DNA of 64,000 bases from Vibrio mediterranei (GCF_900088415.1 NZ_FLLQ01000012.1:62001-126000), one strand, 5' to 3'; positions 1-9,117 are shown, numbered from the stretch's first letter. Numbers and translations are program-made. Notes: a model not told the origin generated them from the letters alone.

Positions 1-933
1 CAAAATGCCAATTGTGTGGTGATGGTACCGCCGAAGGAGTTTGGTTTTAATGCACAGACAGCTGCCGATAATGAATTTCAACACCAAGTTTCTCTTGATG
101 CCGATTCTGTGAAGCAAAATGCAATGTCTGAGTTTAAAGCGATGGTCTCTGGCTTGCGCCGCGCTGGCGTTCAAGTGGTTGAGTTTGACTATCCTATGGA
201 TGCCAGTGAAACACCTGATGCAGTCTTTCCGAACAACTGGTTTAGCACCACCCATGAAGGTGCCTTCTATACTTTCCCTATGGCTTGTAAGAATCGGCAA
301 CAAGAAGTGAGGCCACAGGCGCTGATTGATAGTCTTGGAGCTGCGGGAAGAAAAGTAGTCGCAGTGGACTCGTTGACCAATTACATCGAGCAAGGTGCTT
401 TTTTGGAGAGCACGGGTGTGATGGTAAAAGATCATGTTAACAAAACGATTTATGCGGCACTCTCTCAACGATGCGAGCGAGAAGCACTCGAAGACTACGC
501 TAAGCGCATTGGTTATCATCGCGTCGTATCATTTCAAACGGCTCTGCCATCTGGGCAACCGATCTACCACACCAATGTGATGATGGCGGTTGGTGAGCAC
601 TTTGCGGTGATTTGCTCAGAAGTGATCCCTGAATACGAACGTCGATTTGTAGTGAAGTCTTTGGCAAACACAAAGCAGGTGATTGATATTACACTTGAGC
701 AAGTTAATCAGTTTTGCGGCAATATTTTGCAACTTGAAACGGTTAATGGTGACAAGGTGATCGCGATGTCTAAATCCGCATTCGATGCGTTCAGTCCCGC
801 ACAAAAACAGCAATTGTCTACCCACGGAAAACTGCTTCCTTTTGATGTTTCTACCATTGAGAACATTGGTGGAGGTAGCGTGAGATGTATGTTGGGAGAA
901 GTGTTTCTACCTACACGAGTGAAGTCTCTGTGA
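1..933 (+). CDS. ctlX: Citrulline-utilisation hydrolase CtlX (5' partial)
   Basis: Member of the arginine-deiminase-related (pentein-fold) family called CtlX, which acts on guanidino or ureido compounds such as citrulline in the cytoplasm. The frame is open from the first base of the window, and the residues before the first possible start (a GTG at 16) still fit the family N-terminus, so the true start is almost certainly outside the window. Visible motifs are FGFN near the start, FPNNWF at about residue 75, HTNVMM in the middle, and a C-terminal GGGSVRCML that carries the expected catalytic cysteine. A strong terminator follows directly, so this is the last gene of its transcript. The assignment rests on motif pattern and length; the exact substrate is not shown by sequence. 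Confidence 0.85.
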   Translation, partial: QNANCVVMVPPKEFGFNAQTAADNEFQHQVSLDADSVKQNAMSEFKAMVSGLRRAGVQVVEFDYPMDASETPDAVFPNNWFSTTHEGAFYTFPMACKNRQQEVRPQALIDSLGAAGRKVVAVDSLTNYIEQGAFLESTGVMVKDHVNKTIYAALSQRCEREALEDYAKRIGYHRVVSFQTALPSGQPIYHTNVMMAVGEHFAVICSEVIPEYERRFVVKSLANTKQVIDITLEQVNQFCGNILQLETVNGDKVIAMSKSAFDAFSPAQKQQLSTHGKLLPFDVSTIENIGGGSVRCMLGEVFLPTRVKSL

Positions 934-959
934 GCAATTTTCTTGCTATTTATTATCAT

Positions 960-992
960 AACAGCCGCGCCCTTAAAAGGGCTGCGGCTGTT
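960..992 (+). terminator. Intrinsic terminator after ctlX
   Basis: A GC-rich hairpin pairs AACAGCCGC-GCCC with GGGC-TGCGGCTGTT around a TTAAAA loop, followed by TGTTTATT. It lies 27 bases after the ctlX stop and may also serve the convergent VF530-type gene. Confidence 0.8.
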
Positions 993-1020
993 GTTTATTC
1001 ATAGTTTATGAATGTGCTTA

Positions 1021-1431
1021 TCAGCGAGAATGACGTCCACGAGATGAGCGGTTTTTGAAAGCAGAGGCAGCTTTCGCTTGAGACTTCAAAATTGAATCAA
1101 CGGTCAGTGCCATTGGTTCTTTAGGTTCTAATCCATGAGGAAAAGTGCGCGCACGTGGAGGTAAATCGTACTCTTCAGCAGAGGCACGAGGCATACGCTT
1201 AAAACGATACAGATAGAAGTTCTCTAACTTTTCTCGTGCCCACTCGGTCTTCTTGAGATATTTCACACTGCTAGCAATCGACGGGTTAGTATGAAAGCAG
1301 TTAAAGCGCATCGCTGTATCAAGAATATCCCACCCATAAAAGTCCACTAGCTCTTGCAACATTGTTTCTAATTTAAGGCCATGTAATGGGTTATTTTGTT
1401 GGAGTTCGATTCTTTCTTCATCTGTCATCAT
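1021..1431 (-). CDS. VF530 family DNA-binding protein (DUF2132)
   Basis: Small cytoplasmic protein of 136 residues. Residues about 12-85 match the VF530 fold family first described from Vibrio fischeri: NNPLHG, a short helix, LVDFYGWD, then NPSIASSVKYLKKTEWAREKLE. This family is regarded as DNA-binding, but its cellular role is not established. The C-terminal 50 residues are basic and serine/arginine-rich (ending NRSSRGRHSR), an extension beyond the compact domain that could add nucleic-acid affinity. The gene stands alone, convergent with ctlX. Two adjacent ATG codons are possible starts; the choice changes the protein by one residue. Confidence 0.8.
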   Translation of the reverse strand: MMTDEERIELQQNNPLHGLKLETMLQELVDFYGWDILDTAMRFNCFHTNPSIASSVKYLKKTEWAREKLENFYLYRFKRMPRASAEEYDLPPRARTFPHGLEPKEPMALTVDSILKSQAKAASAFKNRSSRGRHSR

Positions 1432-1878
1432 GAAAAGTCCTTACATCAGTCGGTGATTAGTAAGACGATGCTTATGAGCATACATTACTCAAGGGAAATA
1501 AAGCGCGAAGTCTAACAAAGTAGCTTGAATTGACCTAAATAAAATATCTCTTTAATTTCCGGTTAAATCTGCAACATTTTTATAAAGTATCCGCTTTCTT
1601 TATAGAACGGCGATTTAGATTTTTAATTCGATCAAGCTTTGTTTAAGGTTCGTATCCTGCTACTACTCTATTCTGAATTACATATCACTCTGTCTATAAA
1701 ACCAAAATAGAATCAATTGCTATAAATATTATTATTTGTAACTTATGATTTCTAATATTCCGGCTATTTTGGGTTATTAAACTGCATTTTTCTAAATATG
1801 ACCTCGATCGAAATATCATATCTAACATCTGATATATTAGTTTGCGAAATGTTAATGAGTTTAATATAGAGTGAATGT
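1432..1878. other. Intergenic region with regulatory site
   Basis: AT-rich 447-bp gap between divergent genes. It contains the promoters of the VF530-type gene and of the SDR gene, and one copy of the regulon operator near its right end. An open frame crossing 1694-1987 on the minus strand runs into the SDR gene, has no recognisable product, and is taken as spurious. I see no other gene here. Confidence 0.6.
1822..1840. promoter_or_regulatory. Operator copy 1 (upstream of SDR gene)
   Basis: Contains the core CTGATATATTAG (1829-1840) preceded by CTAACAT, matching the left arm of the long palindrome at 12902-12933. It ends 38 bases before the SDR start codon, a position compatible with repression. 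It is one of six related sites in the cluster, probably bound by the GntR protein encoded at 19183. Confidence 0.65.
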
Positions 1879-2697
1879 ATGAGAAAAATTGTGATAACAG
1901 GTGCGACAGGTCATCTGGGAAACAAGCTATATGAGTACTTATCGCAAAACGATCAACTGGATGTGTGGGGTCTTGATATAAGACCAAGTGATAATCCCCA
2001 GATTATTGTTGGTGACATTACCCAATATGATGACGCTTGGGCGGATGTATTTGCAGATTGTTATGGTGTAGTCCACTTAGCTGCAGACCGAGATAATCAA
2101 TGTAATTGGGACTCAGCAATTCCCAATAATATCGATGCGACTATCAATGTTTTTCAAGCAGCGGCAAAACATGGTGTGAAGCGTTTTGTATTCGCCAGTT
2201 CCAATTGGGTTGTAGGTGGCTATCGATTTGTCGATGCACGCCTTACACCTGACATCTTACCTAATCCTGTAAACCCTTATGGCGTAACCAAATTAGTTGG
2301 TGAACGTATGGGTAATTTCTTTAGTGAGCAATATGACATGAGTGTGGTCAGCGCAAGAATTGGCTGGACTCAATGGACTCATGATAACCAGCCTGGTGCG
2401 CACATGGAAATGGGGCGTTGGGGGCAACTAATGTGGCTGAGTGACCGAGATTATCTGCATGGAATGGAGCGTTCACTTTTTGCTGAAGTTGAAGGTCACG
2501 TCGTTGTTAACCTGATGTCAAACAACAAAGGCATGAAATGGTGTCTTGAAAGTTCGGCTCAACAGATCGGTTACCAACCTCAGGACAGTGCAACAGCTGA
2601 ATTACCTATAACGATAAGAATTAAAGAGTGCATTGCTTGGCTAGGACAAAGGTTCATTCCATCTCTAGGGAAATGGGTAAACAAACCAAGCTTTTAA
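1879..2697 (+). CDS. NAD-dependent epimerase/dehydratase family SDR, possible uronate or aldose dehydrogenase
   Basis: Extended short-chain dehydrogenase of 272 residues. The N-terminal Rossmann motif GATGHLGN (residues 8-15) and the acidic residue after strand 2 (LDIRP) suggest NAD. The active site is visible as a serine in FASSNW and YGVTK with Tyr and Lys (about residues 135-139). Overall layout (VHLAAD, NVFQAAAKHGVKR, ASSN, YGVTK, RIGW) resembles uronate dehydrogenases, which oxidise hexuronates at C1 to aldarolactones. A lactonase gene two positions downstream supports C1 oxidation of a sugar or uronate to a lactone. First gene of a transcript with the MFS transporter and lactonase, behind operator copy 1. 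The substrate is inferred, not shown. Confidence 0.7.
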   Translation: MRKIVITGATGHLGNKLYEYLSQNDQLDVWGLDIRPSDNPQIIVGDITQYDDAWADVFADCYGVVHLAADRDNQCNWDSAIPNNIDATINVFQAAAKHGVKRFVFASSNWVVGGYRFVDARLTPDILPNPVNPYGVTKLVGERMGNFFSEQYDMSVVSARIGWTQWTHDNQPGAHMEMGRWGQLMWLSDRDYLHGMERSLFAEVEGHVVVNLMSNNKGMKWCLESSAQQIGYQPQDSATAELPITIRIKECIAWLGQRFIPSLGKWVNKPSF

Positions 2698-2729
2698 TTA
2701 AAAATAACAAACAAAAGGAATGAAAAAAT

Positions 2730-4157
2730 ATGAGTGGGAGTAATCACTACCTCTGGTTTATCTGTTTAGTATCTGCCTTAGGTGGATTCTTCTTTGGGTT
2801 TGACTTAATTGTTATCTCAGGGACGATAAGTCTGGTAAAAGCTCAATTCGGATTTTTGCCATGGCAGGAAGGCTTTTTTGTCAGTAGTGCGGTAGTTGGC
2901 GCTATTGCAGGGACGGCGGTTGCAGGGAAATTAAGTGACCGTTTTGGCAGGAAAAACAACTTATTTTTGGCAGCGTTAGTGCTATTCATTTCAGCTATGG
3001 GCTGTACGTTTGCCTCCGATGCTAACTCGTTAATCTTTTACCGATTAATTGGTGGCTTTGGGGTAGGCGTTGCGACGCTGGTATCGCCTCTCTACATTGC
3101 TGAAATCTCTCCAGCCAATGTGAGGGGTAGAATGGTTACTTTGTTCCAGTTCGCTATCACAGTTGGGATAATGATATCACTCTTCTCTAACGCAGCGATT
3201 AAGAACTGGTCAGACTCTCTTATCGCAAGCGGAGAATTAGAAGGCACCTTAGGCTGGTTGTTCGGTTCAGAGCCTTGGCGTGGAATGTTTTTGGCGGAAG
3301 GTATCCCGGGCATTTTCTTTGTACTACTTTGTTTATTAATCCCAGAGTCACCTCGTTGGCTGATTAGTAATGGCCAAGAAGATAAAGCCAAACAGATCAT
3401 TTCACGAGTGGCTGGTAAGCAATGGGCATCAAAGCAGATCAGTGAAATTAAAGAGGTTATCTCGGAAGAAACGGGTAAGTTCTCTGATTTATTCAAGGGT
3501 GGTTATAAAACGGCACTAACGATTGCCGTTGCATTATCAATCTTCTCTGAAATGAGTGGGATCACAGTTGTGTTCTTTTATGGGCCTACCATTCTTGAAA
3601 AAGCAGGACTTTCACTGGGTGATTCGTTAGGCGGCTTTGCTATCATTGGCATTGTAAATGTGCTGTTTACCGTAGTGGCGCTTTGGCTCATGGATATTTC
3701 CGGTCGTAAAAAACTGCTTCTTACAGGTACTGTTGGTGTGATCTTGGCTCATACAGCGATCGGTATTCTGTTCTTGAATAACTATGACACGGGCTTTGCT
3801 CTTGTATTCTTGATGTGTGCATTTGTCGCATTCTTCGCCTTCTCAATGGGACCTATCAAGTTCGTTATTATGAACGAGATCTTTCCAACTAAGGTGCGTG
3901 GTCGAGCCGTCGCGATTGCCACTATCACTATTTGGGTGTGCCAAGCATTCTTGAACCAGTTCTTCCCGATGCTTCGAGAAATCATCCCTGTTGGCGCAAT
4001 TTTCATTTTCTTTGCTCTAATTCTGGTACCGCAGATCTTTTTTGTACTCAAAGTGATGCCAGAAACCAAAGGAATGTCGCTTGAAGAGATTGAGCAGCAC
4101 TGGAAAGCGCAGTCGAACGAAGAAGAGCAGAGCGAACTAAGCTCAGCGAAAGCATAA
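2730..4157 (+). CDS. MFS sugar porter family transporter
   Basis: Inner-membrane secondary transporter of 475 residues with the sugar-porter signatures: DRFGRKN in the loop between helices 2 and 3, PESPRWL before the central loop, and PETKGMSLEEIE at the C-terminus. Such proteins import hexoses, pentoses or polyols, usually by proton symport. A good ribosome site (AAAGGAATG) precedes the ATG. It lies 32 bases after the SDR gene and before the lactonase gene, so it probably brings in the sugar that these enzymes oxidise. The central loop between helices 6 and 7 (about residues 205-250) has the expected length and charge. The transported sugar cannot be read from sequence. Confidence 0.85.
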   Translation: MSGSNHYLWFICLVSALGGFFFGFDLIVISGTISLVKAQFGFLPWQEGFFVSSAVVGAIAGTAVAGKLSDRFGRKNNLFLAALVLFISAMGCTFASDANSLIFYRLIGGFGVGVATLVSPLYIAEISPANVRGRMVTLFQFAITVGIMISLFSNAAIKNWSDSLIASGELEGTLGWLFGSEPWRGMFLAEGIPGIFFVLLCLLIPESPRWLISNGQEDKAKQIISRVAGKQWASKQISEIKEVISEETGKFSDLFKGGYKTALTIAVALSIFSEMSGITVVFFYGPTILEKAGLSLGDSLGGFAIIGIVNVLFTVVALWLMDISGRKKLLLTGTVGVILAHTAIGILFLNNYDTGFALVFLMCAFVAFFAFSMGPIKFVIMNEIFPTKVRGRAVAIATITIWVCQAFLNQFFPMLREIIPVGAIFIFFALILVPQIFFVLKVMPETKGMSLEEIEQHWKAQSNEEEQSELSSAKA

Positions 4158-4164
4158 AGACCTT

Positions 4165-4195
4165 TCACCTAAGCGAAGTTTCTTCGCTTAGGTGA
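4165..4195 (+). other. Intercistronic hairpin
   Basis: A 14-bp perfect stem (TCACCTAAGCGAAG and its complement) with a TTT loop lies between the MFS stop and the lactonase start. No T-run follows, so it is more likely an mRNA-stability or expression-balancing element than a complete terminator. Confidence 0.6.
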
Positions 4196-4215
4196 TGTTG
4201 TAAAAGGAATATTGA

Positions 4216-5397
4216 ATGATTGATGCTCACAAAAGTCCGTCGACACACAAGAAGTATATGTATGTAGCTAGCTATACTTACCCTCATTCTGCACCTGGCT
4301 CAGACACGGTCAGTACAGCCAAGGGCATATCAGTGTATGAGATTGACGACAGCGGTAACCACGAACTTATTCAAGTCATGGAGTCCGCCAATCCTTCTTA
4401 TCTAGCATGTAATATTGAACAGTCCATCCTATATTGTGTCAATGAGTTGGGCGTGGATGATAGGAAGATGGAAGGTCGAGTTAGTGCATATCGAATAGAT
4501 GCTCACACCGGTTTATTAACCTTTTTGAACACGCAATCTACCAATGGTAATTGGCCTTGTCATTGCGAGGTTGCGCCTTGTGGCCGCTATTTAGTAAGTG
4601 CCAATTATGGAACCGGAAACTTTATTGCTCATCAAATTGAGCAAGACGGTTCAATCGGTTTAATGGCTGATGAAGTCGTTATTAAGTTGGACAAAATAGG
4701 TGCCGACCCTAATCGTCAATCAGCATCACATCCACATATGATGACGGCCCATCCTTCAGGAAAGTTCTTATTTGGCGTCGATTTAGGGAGTGATAAAATT
4801 TACACATGGTCAATACAGCAAGAAGATAGGGTGCTGTCTCCCATCGCTCAAGCTTCAACACAAGTGGCTTCTGGTAGTGGACCTCGCCATATGGTCAATC
4901 ATCCCAATGGTCAGTTTGCTTTTGTACTCAATGAGCTGTCGTCAACGTTAGATGTCTTCATTGTTAATGAAGCGACTGGGAGTATGGTTTGGAAACAATC
5001 AACGTCTCTGCTACCAGCAGACACAGACTTTCAACGACCGATATTTGACCCAACCAATCCAGGCAAAGTTCCCGTAGGAGGTAATACTGGAGGAGCAATT
5101 TGTATTAATGACGATGGGAGTTATATCTATGCCACTAACCGCGGAATGAACAGTATCGTGGTATATGCTGTGTGCGGAGAATCTGGCAAGGTGACGGCAA
5201 TCGACTGGGTTTCGACAGAAGGTTGTATTCCAAGGGGCTTATCAATAGAACCTAATGGAAATTATGTGGTTGTGGGTAACCAAAACTCTGACACGATTGC
5301 TCGGTTTAAGATCGACAAACAAAATGGAAAGTTACAGCAAAACCCTCAAATAATACTTTGCCCAGTACCGACAGACTTCGTGTTCATTAATCGATAA
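4216..5397 (+). CDS. Beta-propeller lactonase family protein (PF10282 type)
   Basis: 393 residues of repeated beta-propeller blades typical of the lactonase family that includes YbhE-type 6-phosphogluconolactonase. Family hallmarks seen are SANYGTGN, a histidine motif ASHPHMM, GSGPRHMVNHPNG, NELSSTLDVF and the late YATNRGMNSI. No signal peptide is apparent, so it should act in the cytoplasm, opening the aldono- or aldarolactone produced by the SDR two genes upstream. Start is the ATG after AAAGGAATATTGA. It is the last gene of the rightward unit and ends at a bidirectional terminator. The lactone substrate is inferred from context. Confidence 0.75.
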   Translation: MIDAHKSPSTHKKYMYVASYTYPHSAPGSDTVSTAKGISVYEIDDSGNHELIQVMESANPSYLACNIEQSILYCVNELGVDDRKMEGRVSAYRIDAHTGLLTFLNTQSTNGNWPCHCEVAPCGRYLVSANYGTGNFIAHQIEQDGSIGLMADEVVIKLDKIGADPNRQSASHPHMMTAHPSGKFLFGVDLGSDKIYTWSIQQEDRVLSPIAQASTQVASGSGPRHMVNHPNGQFAFVLNELSSTLDVFIVNEATGSMVWKQSTSLLPADTDFQRPIFDPTNPGKVPVGGNTGGAICINDDGSYIYATNRGMNSIVVYAVCGESGKVTAIDWVSTEGCIPRGLSIEPNGNYVVVGNQNSDTIARFKIDKQNGKLQQNPQIILCPVPTDFVFINR

Positions 5398-5400
5398 AAC

Positions 5401-5437
5401 TAAAAGCATTCAAAAGAAACGGTTTTGAATGCTTTTA
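5401..5437. terminator. Bidirectional terminator between lactonase and DMT genes
   Basis: Perfect 15-bp inverted repeat, TAAAAGCATTCAAAA and its complement, around a 7-base loop, with A-runs and T-runs at both ends. It lies between two convergent genes and can terminate both. Confidence 0.8.
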
Positions 5438-5458
5438 ACTTGCTTCCTGAAACGCACA

Positions 5459-6319
5459 CTACCTCCGCCTAGAAAGACGAATATAAAGATACAAGGACAA
5501 TACGACTAATCCACTACCGAGTGATTTGTAGCCACTTAGTGATTCACCGAGTAAGGTTACGCTCATAATCAGTGTCCATATAGGCTCCAAGATCATAATT
5601 AGTGCTGCGACTTCAATATTGGCTGAGTGCTGACCTACAGTCTGAGTTAAGTATCTCAATGCAGTTGCGACAAAAGTCGCGATTGCGAACCAAACCCAAG
5701 TATTGCCAGAGTAAAGCAGGGAAGGCGCACCATGAATGAGATAAAGTAGCAAACCACTCATTCCTACCACCCACATTTGCAAACAAATAGAAGATAATGG
5801 GGATGCGGCGCTACTGGCGCGTTTGTTTAAGACAAAATGAACGGACAAAAGGCAGGAAGAAAGCAAAAAGTACCCCTGACTGATATCAATCCTCCAACCA
5901 TTTGTCAGGGTGAGAAAGACCATGCCTACTATAGCGATAGGCAAGGAAAGCCAGAATGCTCTGTTGGGACGTTGCCGGAACAATACCCAGCGAGTGAGCG
6001 GAGCAATAATCATCGCCAAGCTCATGATAAATGCTCCCTCGGAGAGACTTTTGGTGATGCTGACAGCGTAGACCCAAACGTGAATCGATAATGCTAGCAA
6101 GATACCGATGGCGCTCAGCTTCAGAGTCAATGTCATCGAGATATGTCTTAGTTCCTTCCAACAAAAAGGAAGCAATAGCCCGCTAGCAATAAGAAAACGC
6201 CCCCCGATAAAGGCGCTGCTAGCCATCTCTTGTAAAACATATTTTGACGCGACCCAGCCAACGGCAGCAAAAAGAGTAGCGATAAGTAGATACCATTCTC
6301 CCCTGACAGAACGCACCAT
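5459..6319 (-). CDS. EamA/DMT family permease
   Basis: Very hydrophobic protein of 286 residues with the two-repeat, about ten-helix layout of the drug/metabolite transporter (EamA) family. The second repeat has the familiar LEPIWTLIMSVTLLGESL pattern. These proteins mostly export metabolites or amino acids from the cytoplasm. The ATG has a good AAGGAG site that overlaps the TAA of the upstream MDR gene, so the two are translationally close. It is the last gene of the leftward catabolic operon. It could export an intermediate or may not be functionally linked. Substrate unknown. Confidence 0.8.
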   Translation of the reverse strand: MVRSVRGEWYLLIATLFAAVGWVASKYVLQEMASSAFIGGRFLIASGLLLPFCWKELRHISMTLTLKLSAIGILLALSIHVWVYAVSITKSLSEGAFIMSLAMIIAPLTRWVLFRQRPNRAFWLSLPIAIVGMVFLTLTNGWRIDISQGYFLLSSCLLSVHFVLNKRASSAASPLSSICLQMWVVGMSGLLLYLIHGAPSLLYSGNTWVWFAIATFVATALRYLTQTVGQHSANIEVAALIMILEPIWTLIMSVTLLGESLSGYKSLGSGLVVLSLYLYIRLSRRR

Positions 6320-6330
6320 AGCTTTTCTCC

Positions 6331-7323
6331 TTATTCAGCCTTTGGGAACATGACAACAATTTTGCCAACCGTCCTCTGCTTTCTCATTTCCATTAGCGCT
6401 TGAGCTGCTTGTTCAAGATCGATGGTTTGAATGTGAGGAGGTTTAATCGCGTTTTGATTGAGCAATAGGTTGAATGACTCTCCCGCCTTTAAAATTGAGT
6501 TCCGACCTTTGATGCCATTATTGTAGCCAGCGCCCAGACTCAGTTGATGAACTCCTAAACCTCTTGCTTTGGCTTGTCGATATTGGTTTAGGTCTGCTGT
6601 TCCGACAAGCTCTACCATCTCGCCGTCAAATTCCAGTGCCTCCGCACAATAAAACTCAGATTCGCCACCCACACAATCAAGGGCGATATTAACGCCAGAA
6701 CCATGAGTTATTGCCATGATTTCTTTAACCACATCTTGTGCTTGGTAATCGATGATATGAGTAGCGCCGAGGCTTCTAACGTAATCAATATTGCGACCAG
6801 AGCAGGTCGTGATAATTGTCTCAAGCCCAAAATGCTTGGCAATTTGAATAGCAAAGCTACCCACGCCACCAGAACCGCCGGCAATGAATATTGAGTTACG
6901 GTTTTTTATCTTCAGTTTGTCGAACAACGCTCGCCACGCGGTCCAACCTGCACAAGGTGTGGAGGCAGCCATTGCAATAGGAACATTCGGTAGTCGTGTT
7001 AATGTACGATGGTCTTGTAAGCAAAACTCGGCTAAGCCACCATGCTGGCTAAACATATTGCCGTGAAATAGCACTTTGTCCCCAGCTTTCCAGTTGTCGA
7101 CTTGGTCGCCGATAGTGACGATTTCACCAACCACATCGAGGCCTACAACAAAATCGTCCTTCATGTCATTCACCAATGTGTGCCAGTTTATAATTTTGGT
7201 ATCGACGGGATTTAAGCTGCAAGCAAGAACTTTTACCAAGACTTGATGAGTATTAGGAGTAGGAATAGACAAATCCTGAATCTGAAACTTATCGATGGAA
7301 GGCTGATAGGTCAGAGCTTTCAT
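6331..7323 (-). CDS. Zinc-free MDR-type NADPH oxidoreductase (quinone oxidoreductase-like)
   Basis: Medium-chain dehydrogenase/reductase of 330 residues. The N-terminal GroES-like domain has GLDVVGEIVTIGDQV and AGDKVLFHG but lacks the GHE zinc motif. The Rossmann domain has AGGSGGVGSFAIQ at about residues 150-162. This fits the zinc-independent quinone oxidoreductase/enoyl reductase branch. I place the start at the ATG at 7323 because it has TTGGAG eight bases upstream; the open frame extends further but that part is not family-like. It sits between dgoK and the DMT gene in the leftward operon. It could reduce a carbonyl intermediate or toxic aldehyde; the real substrate is unknown. Confidence 0.75.
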   Translation of the reverse strand: MKALTYQPSIDKFQIQDLSIPTPNTHQVLVKVLACSLNPVDTKIINWHTLVNDMKDDFVVGLDVVGEIVTIGDQVDNWKAGDKVLFHGNMFSQHGGLAEFCLQDHRTLTRLPNVPIAMAASTPCAGWTAWRALFDKLKIKNRNSIFIAGGSGGVGSFAIQIAKHFGLETIITTCSGRNIDYVRSLGATHIIDYQAQDVVKEIMAITHGSGVNIALDCVGGESEFYCAEALEFDGEMVELVGTADLNQYRQAKARGLGVHQLSLGAGYNNGIKGRNSILKAGESFNLLLNQNAIKPPHIQTIDLEQAAQALMEMRKQRTVGKIVVMFPKAE

Positions 7324-7399
7324 GTTGTGAGTCTCCAAAACAATAAAGGAGCTTTCGATTGGGGTCGAAAGCTCCAGAAAGGTCACTTGGGGTGAGTGA

Positions 7400-8380
7400 C
7401 TAAATAAGGTTCGCCTTCTGGGCGACATAAATAGAGCCAATAGCTGACAAGTCATGAACATCTTCACAGCGAGTCACAGAGTTATCAGGGAATTGGTAAT
7501 TAAGTAGCGTAGCGGTCGCTTCGCAGAGCAATCCTGAGCCACCAATGTACACTGGAGTTTCTGAGTTAAAGTGCAGTTGTGGAGCGGAGCTTAGAGCCTT
7601 TATGTCAGAATGCAGTATCACACCGATTAGGAAGCTGGCGAGCTGCTCATGCTGTTTGCCACCGAATTGTTCCTGAAGTCGAATCATAAACAGAGCGTGA
7701 CCAAGACCATAACGGTCAGCCGATTGATAACCTTCTAATAGAGAGTCGTTGCACAACGTATCAGAAAAACGGTCTTCCAATGAGTTGGTAAGAATGGTGT
7801 GGTGCGTCACGATGGCATTTAATTCACCAGCAAGCGTGGTGCAGCACCCTCTAATTGTCTGCTTAGAATCAACCGCAACAAACTTTGAGTGTGAACCAGG
7901 GAGAGCAATTATGGCGTCCTGTTCAATGTTGAACAAATCAACAATCGCTAGTGCTTCAACTTCTTCACCTCGCATGATATCCAAACCAACAACAGACTGA
8001 AGGTTTTCAGTGTCGAGGTTTTTCACGCCTGGTATAAAGTGGATTGGCAAAGCTGAAACTTCTGGAATCACGACCGATTTGATGTTGTTGGCAAAGCTCT
8101 CGAGAGAAACTGGAGCGACAAGATGTGGAACCTCGTATAAACCTAAGTTAGAGGTAATCATCCCAGCAGCTAGTATGGCTTCAATATCCGAATCTTGCAG
8201 AGAGTGAGTCTTTTTCAGCTGACTAATAGCATTGGCAATAATACTAATCAATTGCTGATTATTGCCGTCGATACTGGTATTACGAACACCGATATTCGCC
8301 TTAACCAGATCAACGCGTTGTTTACCATCAAATAGCGCTACGCGAGTATTGGTAGTGCCAGTATCTATTGTAATGATCAA
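7400..8380 (-). CDS. dgoK: 2-dehydro-3-deoxygalactonokinase (DgoK family)
   Basis: Sugar-acid kinase of the DgoK family, about 326 residues, expected to phosphorylate 2-keto-3-deoxy-galactonate or a similar acid at C6 with ATP. The N-terminal phosphate loop ITIDTGTTNTRVALFDG and later ALPGSHSKFVAVD and YIGGSGLLCEA support this. The ORF can begin at a TTG at 8413, but a TTG at 8380 has GAGGG eight bases upstream and gives the family-like start MIITIDTG, so I prefer it. The gene lies in an operon with a KDPG-type aldolase, the expected next step, giving pyruvate and glyceraldehyde 3-phosphate. A hairpin separates it from the RraA-type gene. Confidence 0.85.
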   Translation of the reverse strand: MIITIDTGTTNTRVALFDGKQRVDLVKANIGVRNTSIDGNNQQLISIIANAISQLKKTHSLQDSDIEAILAAGMITSNLGLYEVPHLVAPVSLESFANNIKSVVIPEVSALPIHFIPGVKNLDTENLQSVVGLDIMRGEEVEALAIVDLFNIEQDAIIALPGSHSKFVAVDSKQTIRGCCTTLAGELNAIVTHHTILTNSLEDRFSDTLCNDSLLEGYQSADRYGLGHALFMIRLQEQFGGKQHEQLASFLIGVILHSDIKALSSAPQLHFNSETPVYIGGSGLLCEATATLLNYQFPDNSVTRCEDVHDLSAIGSIYVAQKANLI

Positions 8381-8396
8381 TGGAATATCCCTCTGA

Positions 8397-8422
8397 AGAG
8401 ACCCATTTTTCAATGGGCCTCT
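8397..8422 (-). other. Intercistronic hairpin with GAAA loop
   Basis: On the minus strand an 11-bp stem (one G-T pair) closes a GAAA tetraloop, just after the RraA-type stop and before the dgoK ribosome site. No T-run follows. It probably tunes processing or relative expression within the operon. Confidence 0.55.
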
Positions 8423-8430
8423 ATCATTGT

Positions 8431-9117
8431 TTAGATGCGGCCAAACTTAGCTAGAAGCTGCTCTACTGTTGCACCGTTAAGAATCTCTTCACGCACTTTC
8501 TTTTCATTTTCAGCAAGCTGTTTAGCTGCTGGATAAACTTCTTCTACAAATTCGTAAGGAACTACGGTTACACCTAGCTCATCTGCAACCACTAGGTCAC
8601 CAGGTTTAACAATTTGGCCACCAGCAACAACTGGTACGTTGATTTCGATTGGTTCAGTGCGGCCAGTCTCTGCAGAGTGTGCTGCGCGAGGCGATACAGA
8701 GCGAGATGCGATTGGGAAACCGAGCACTTTTGACTCATCAGTATCACGAACAGAACCGTCAACAACTGCACCGACAACACCTGCAGCGCGAGCTAGACCA
8801 GACATTAAGCCACCCCAGATTGAGGTATTTGGTGTGCCGTTTGCGTCTATAACAACCACATCGCCCGGTTTAGCAATGTCGAAGATTGGAAGACAATCAA
8901 CGATGTCGCCTGGCTTAAGTTTTACAGTAAGTGCAGTACCAATAAATGGCTTGTTTGATGAACGGAATTTGATCTCGTGATCCATAACACCATCGCGTTT
9001 AAACGCATCACTAAAGACCGCACTTACGCTCAAAACATCAGTCATTTCTGCACATTTTGCGATGAGCTCTTCGTTTACTTCTGGACGAGGGTTAATGATT
9101 TTTTTTGCGTATTCCAT
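8431..9117 (-). CDS. RraA-like / HMG aldolase family protein
   Basis: 228 residues of the RraA/4-hydroxy-4-methyl-2-oxoglutarate aldolase superfamily. The core GGLMSGLA, AVVDGSVRDTDE (Arg-Asp of the active site) and PGDLVVADELGVTVVP are present. Enzymatic members are metal-dependent class II pyruvate aldolases or oxaloacetate decarboxylases; RraA itself regulates RNase E. The intact D-R-D residues and the operon position between a class I aldolase and dgoK favour an enzyme over an RNase E regulator. It is separated from the aldolase gene by only two bases, suggesting coupled translation. Its role beside a second aldolase is an open question. Confidence 0.75.
   Translation of the reverse strand: MEYAKKIINPRPEVNEELIAKCAEMTDVLSVSAVFSDAFKRDGVMDHEIKFRSSNKPFIGTALTVKLKPGDIVDCLPIFDIAKPGDVVVIDANGTPNTSIWGGLMSGLARAAGVVGAVVDGSVRDTDESKVLGFPIASRSVSPRAAHSAETGRTEPIEINVPVVAGGQIVKPGDLVVADELGVTVVPYEFVEEVYPAAKQLAENEKKVREEILNGATVEQLLAKFGRI

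Noticed and set aside
1694..1987. 97-codon open frame on the minus strand
   Set aside because: It overlaps the start of the SDR gene and the operator, has no ribosome site and no recognisable protein pattern.
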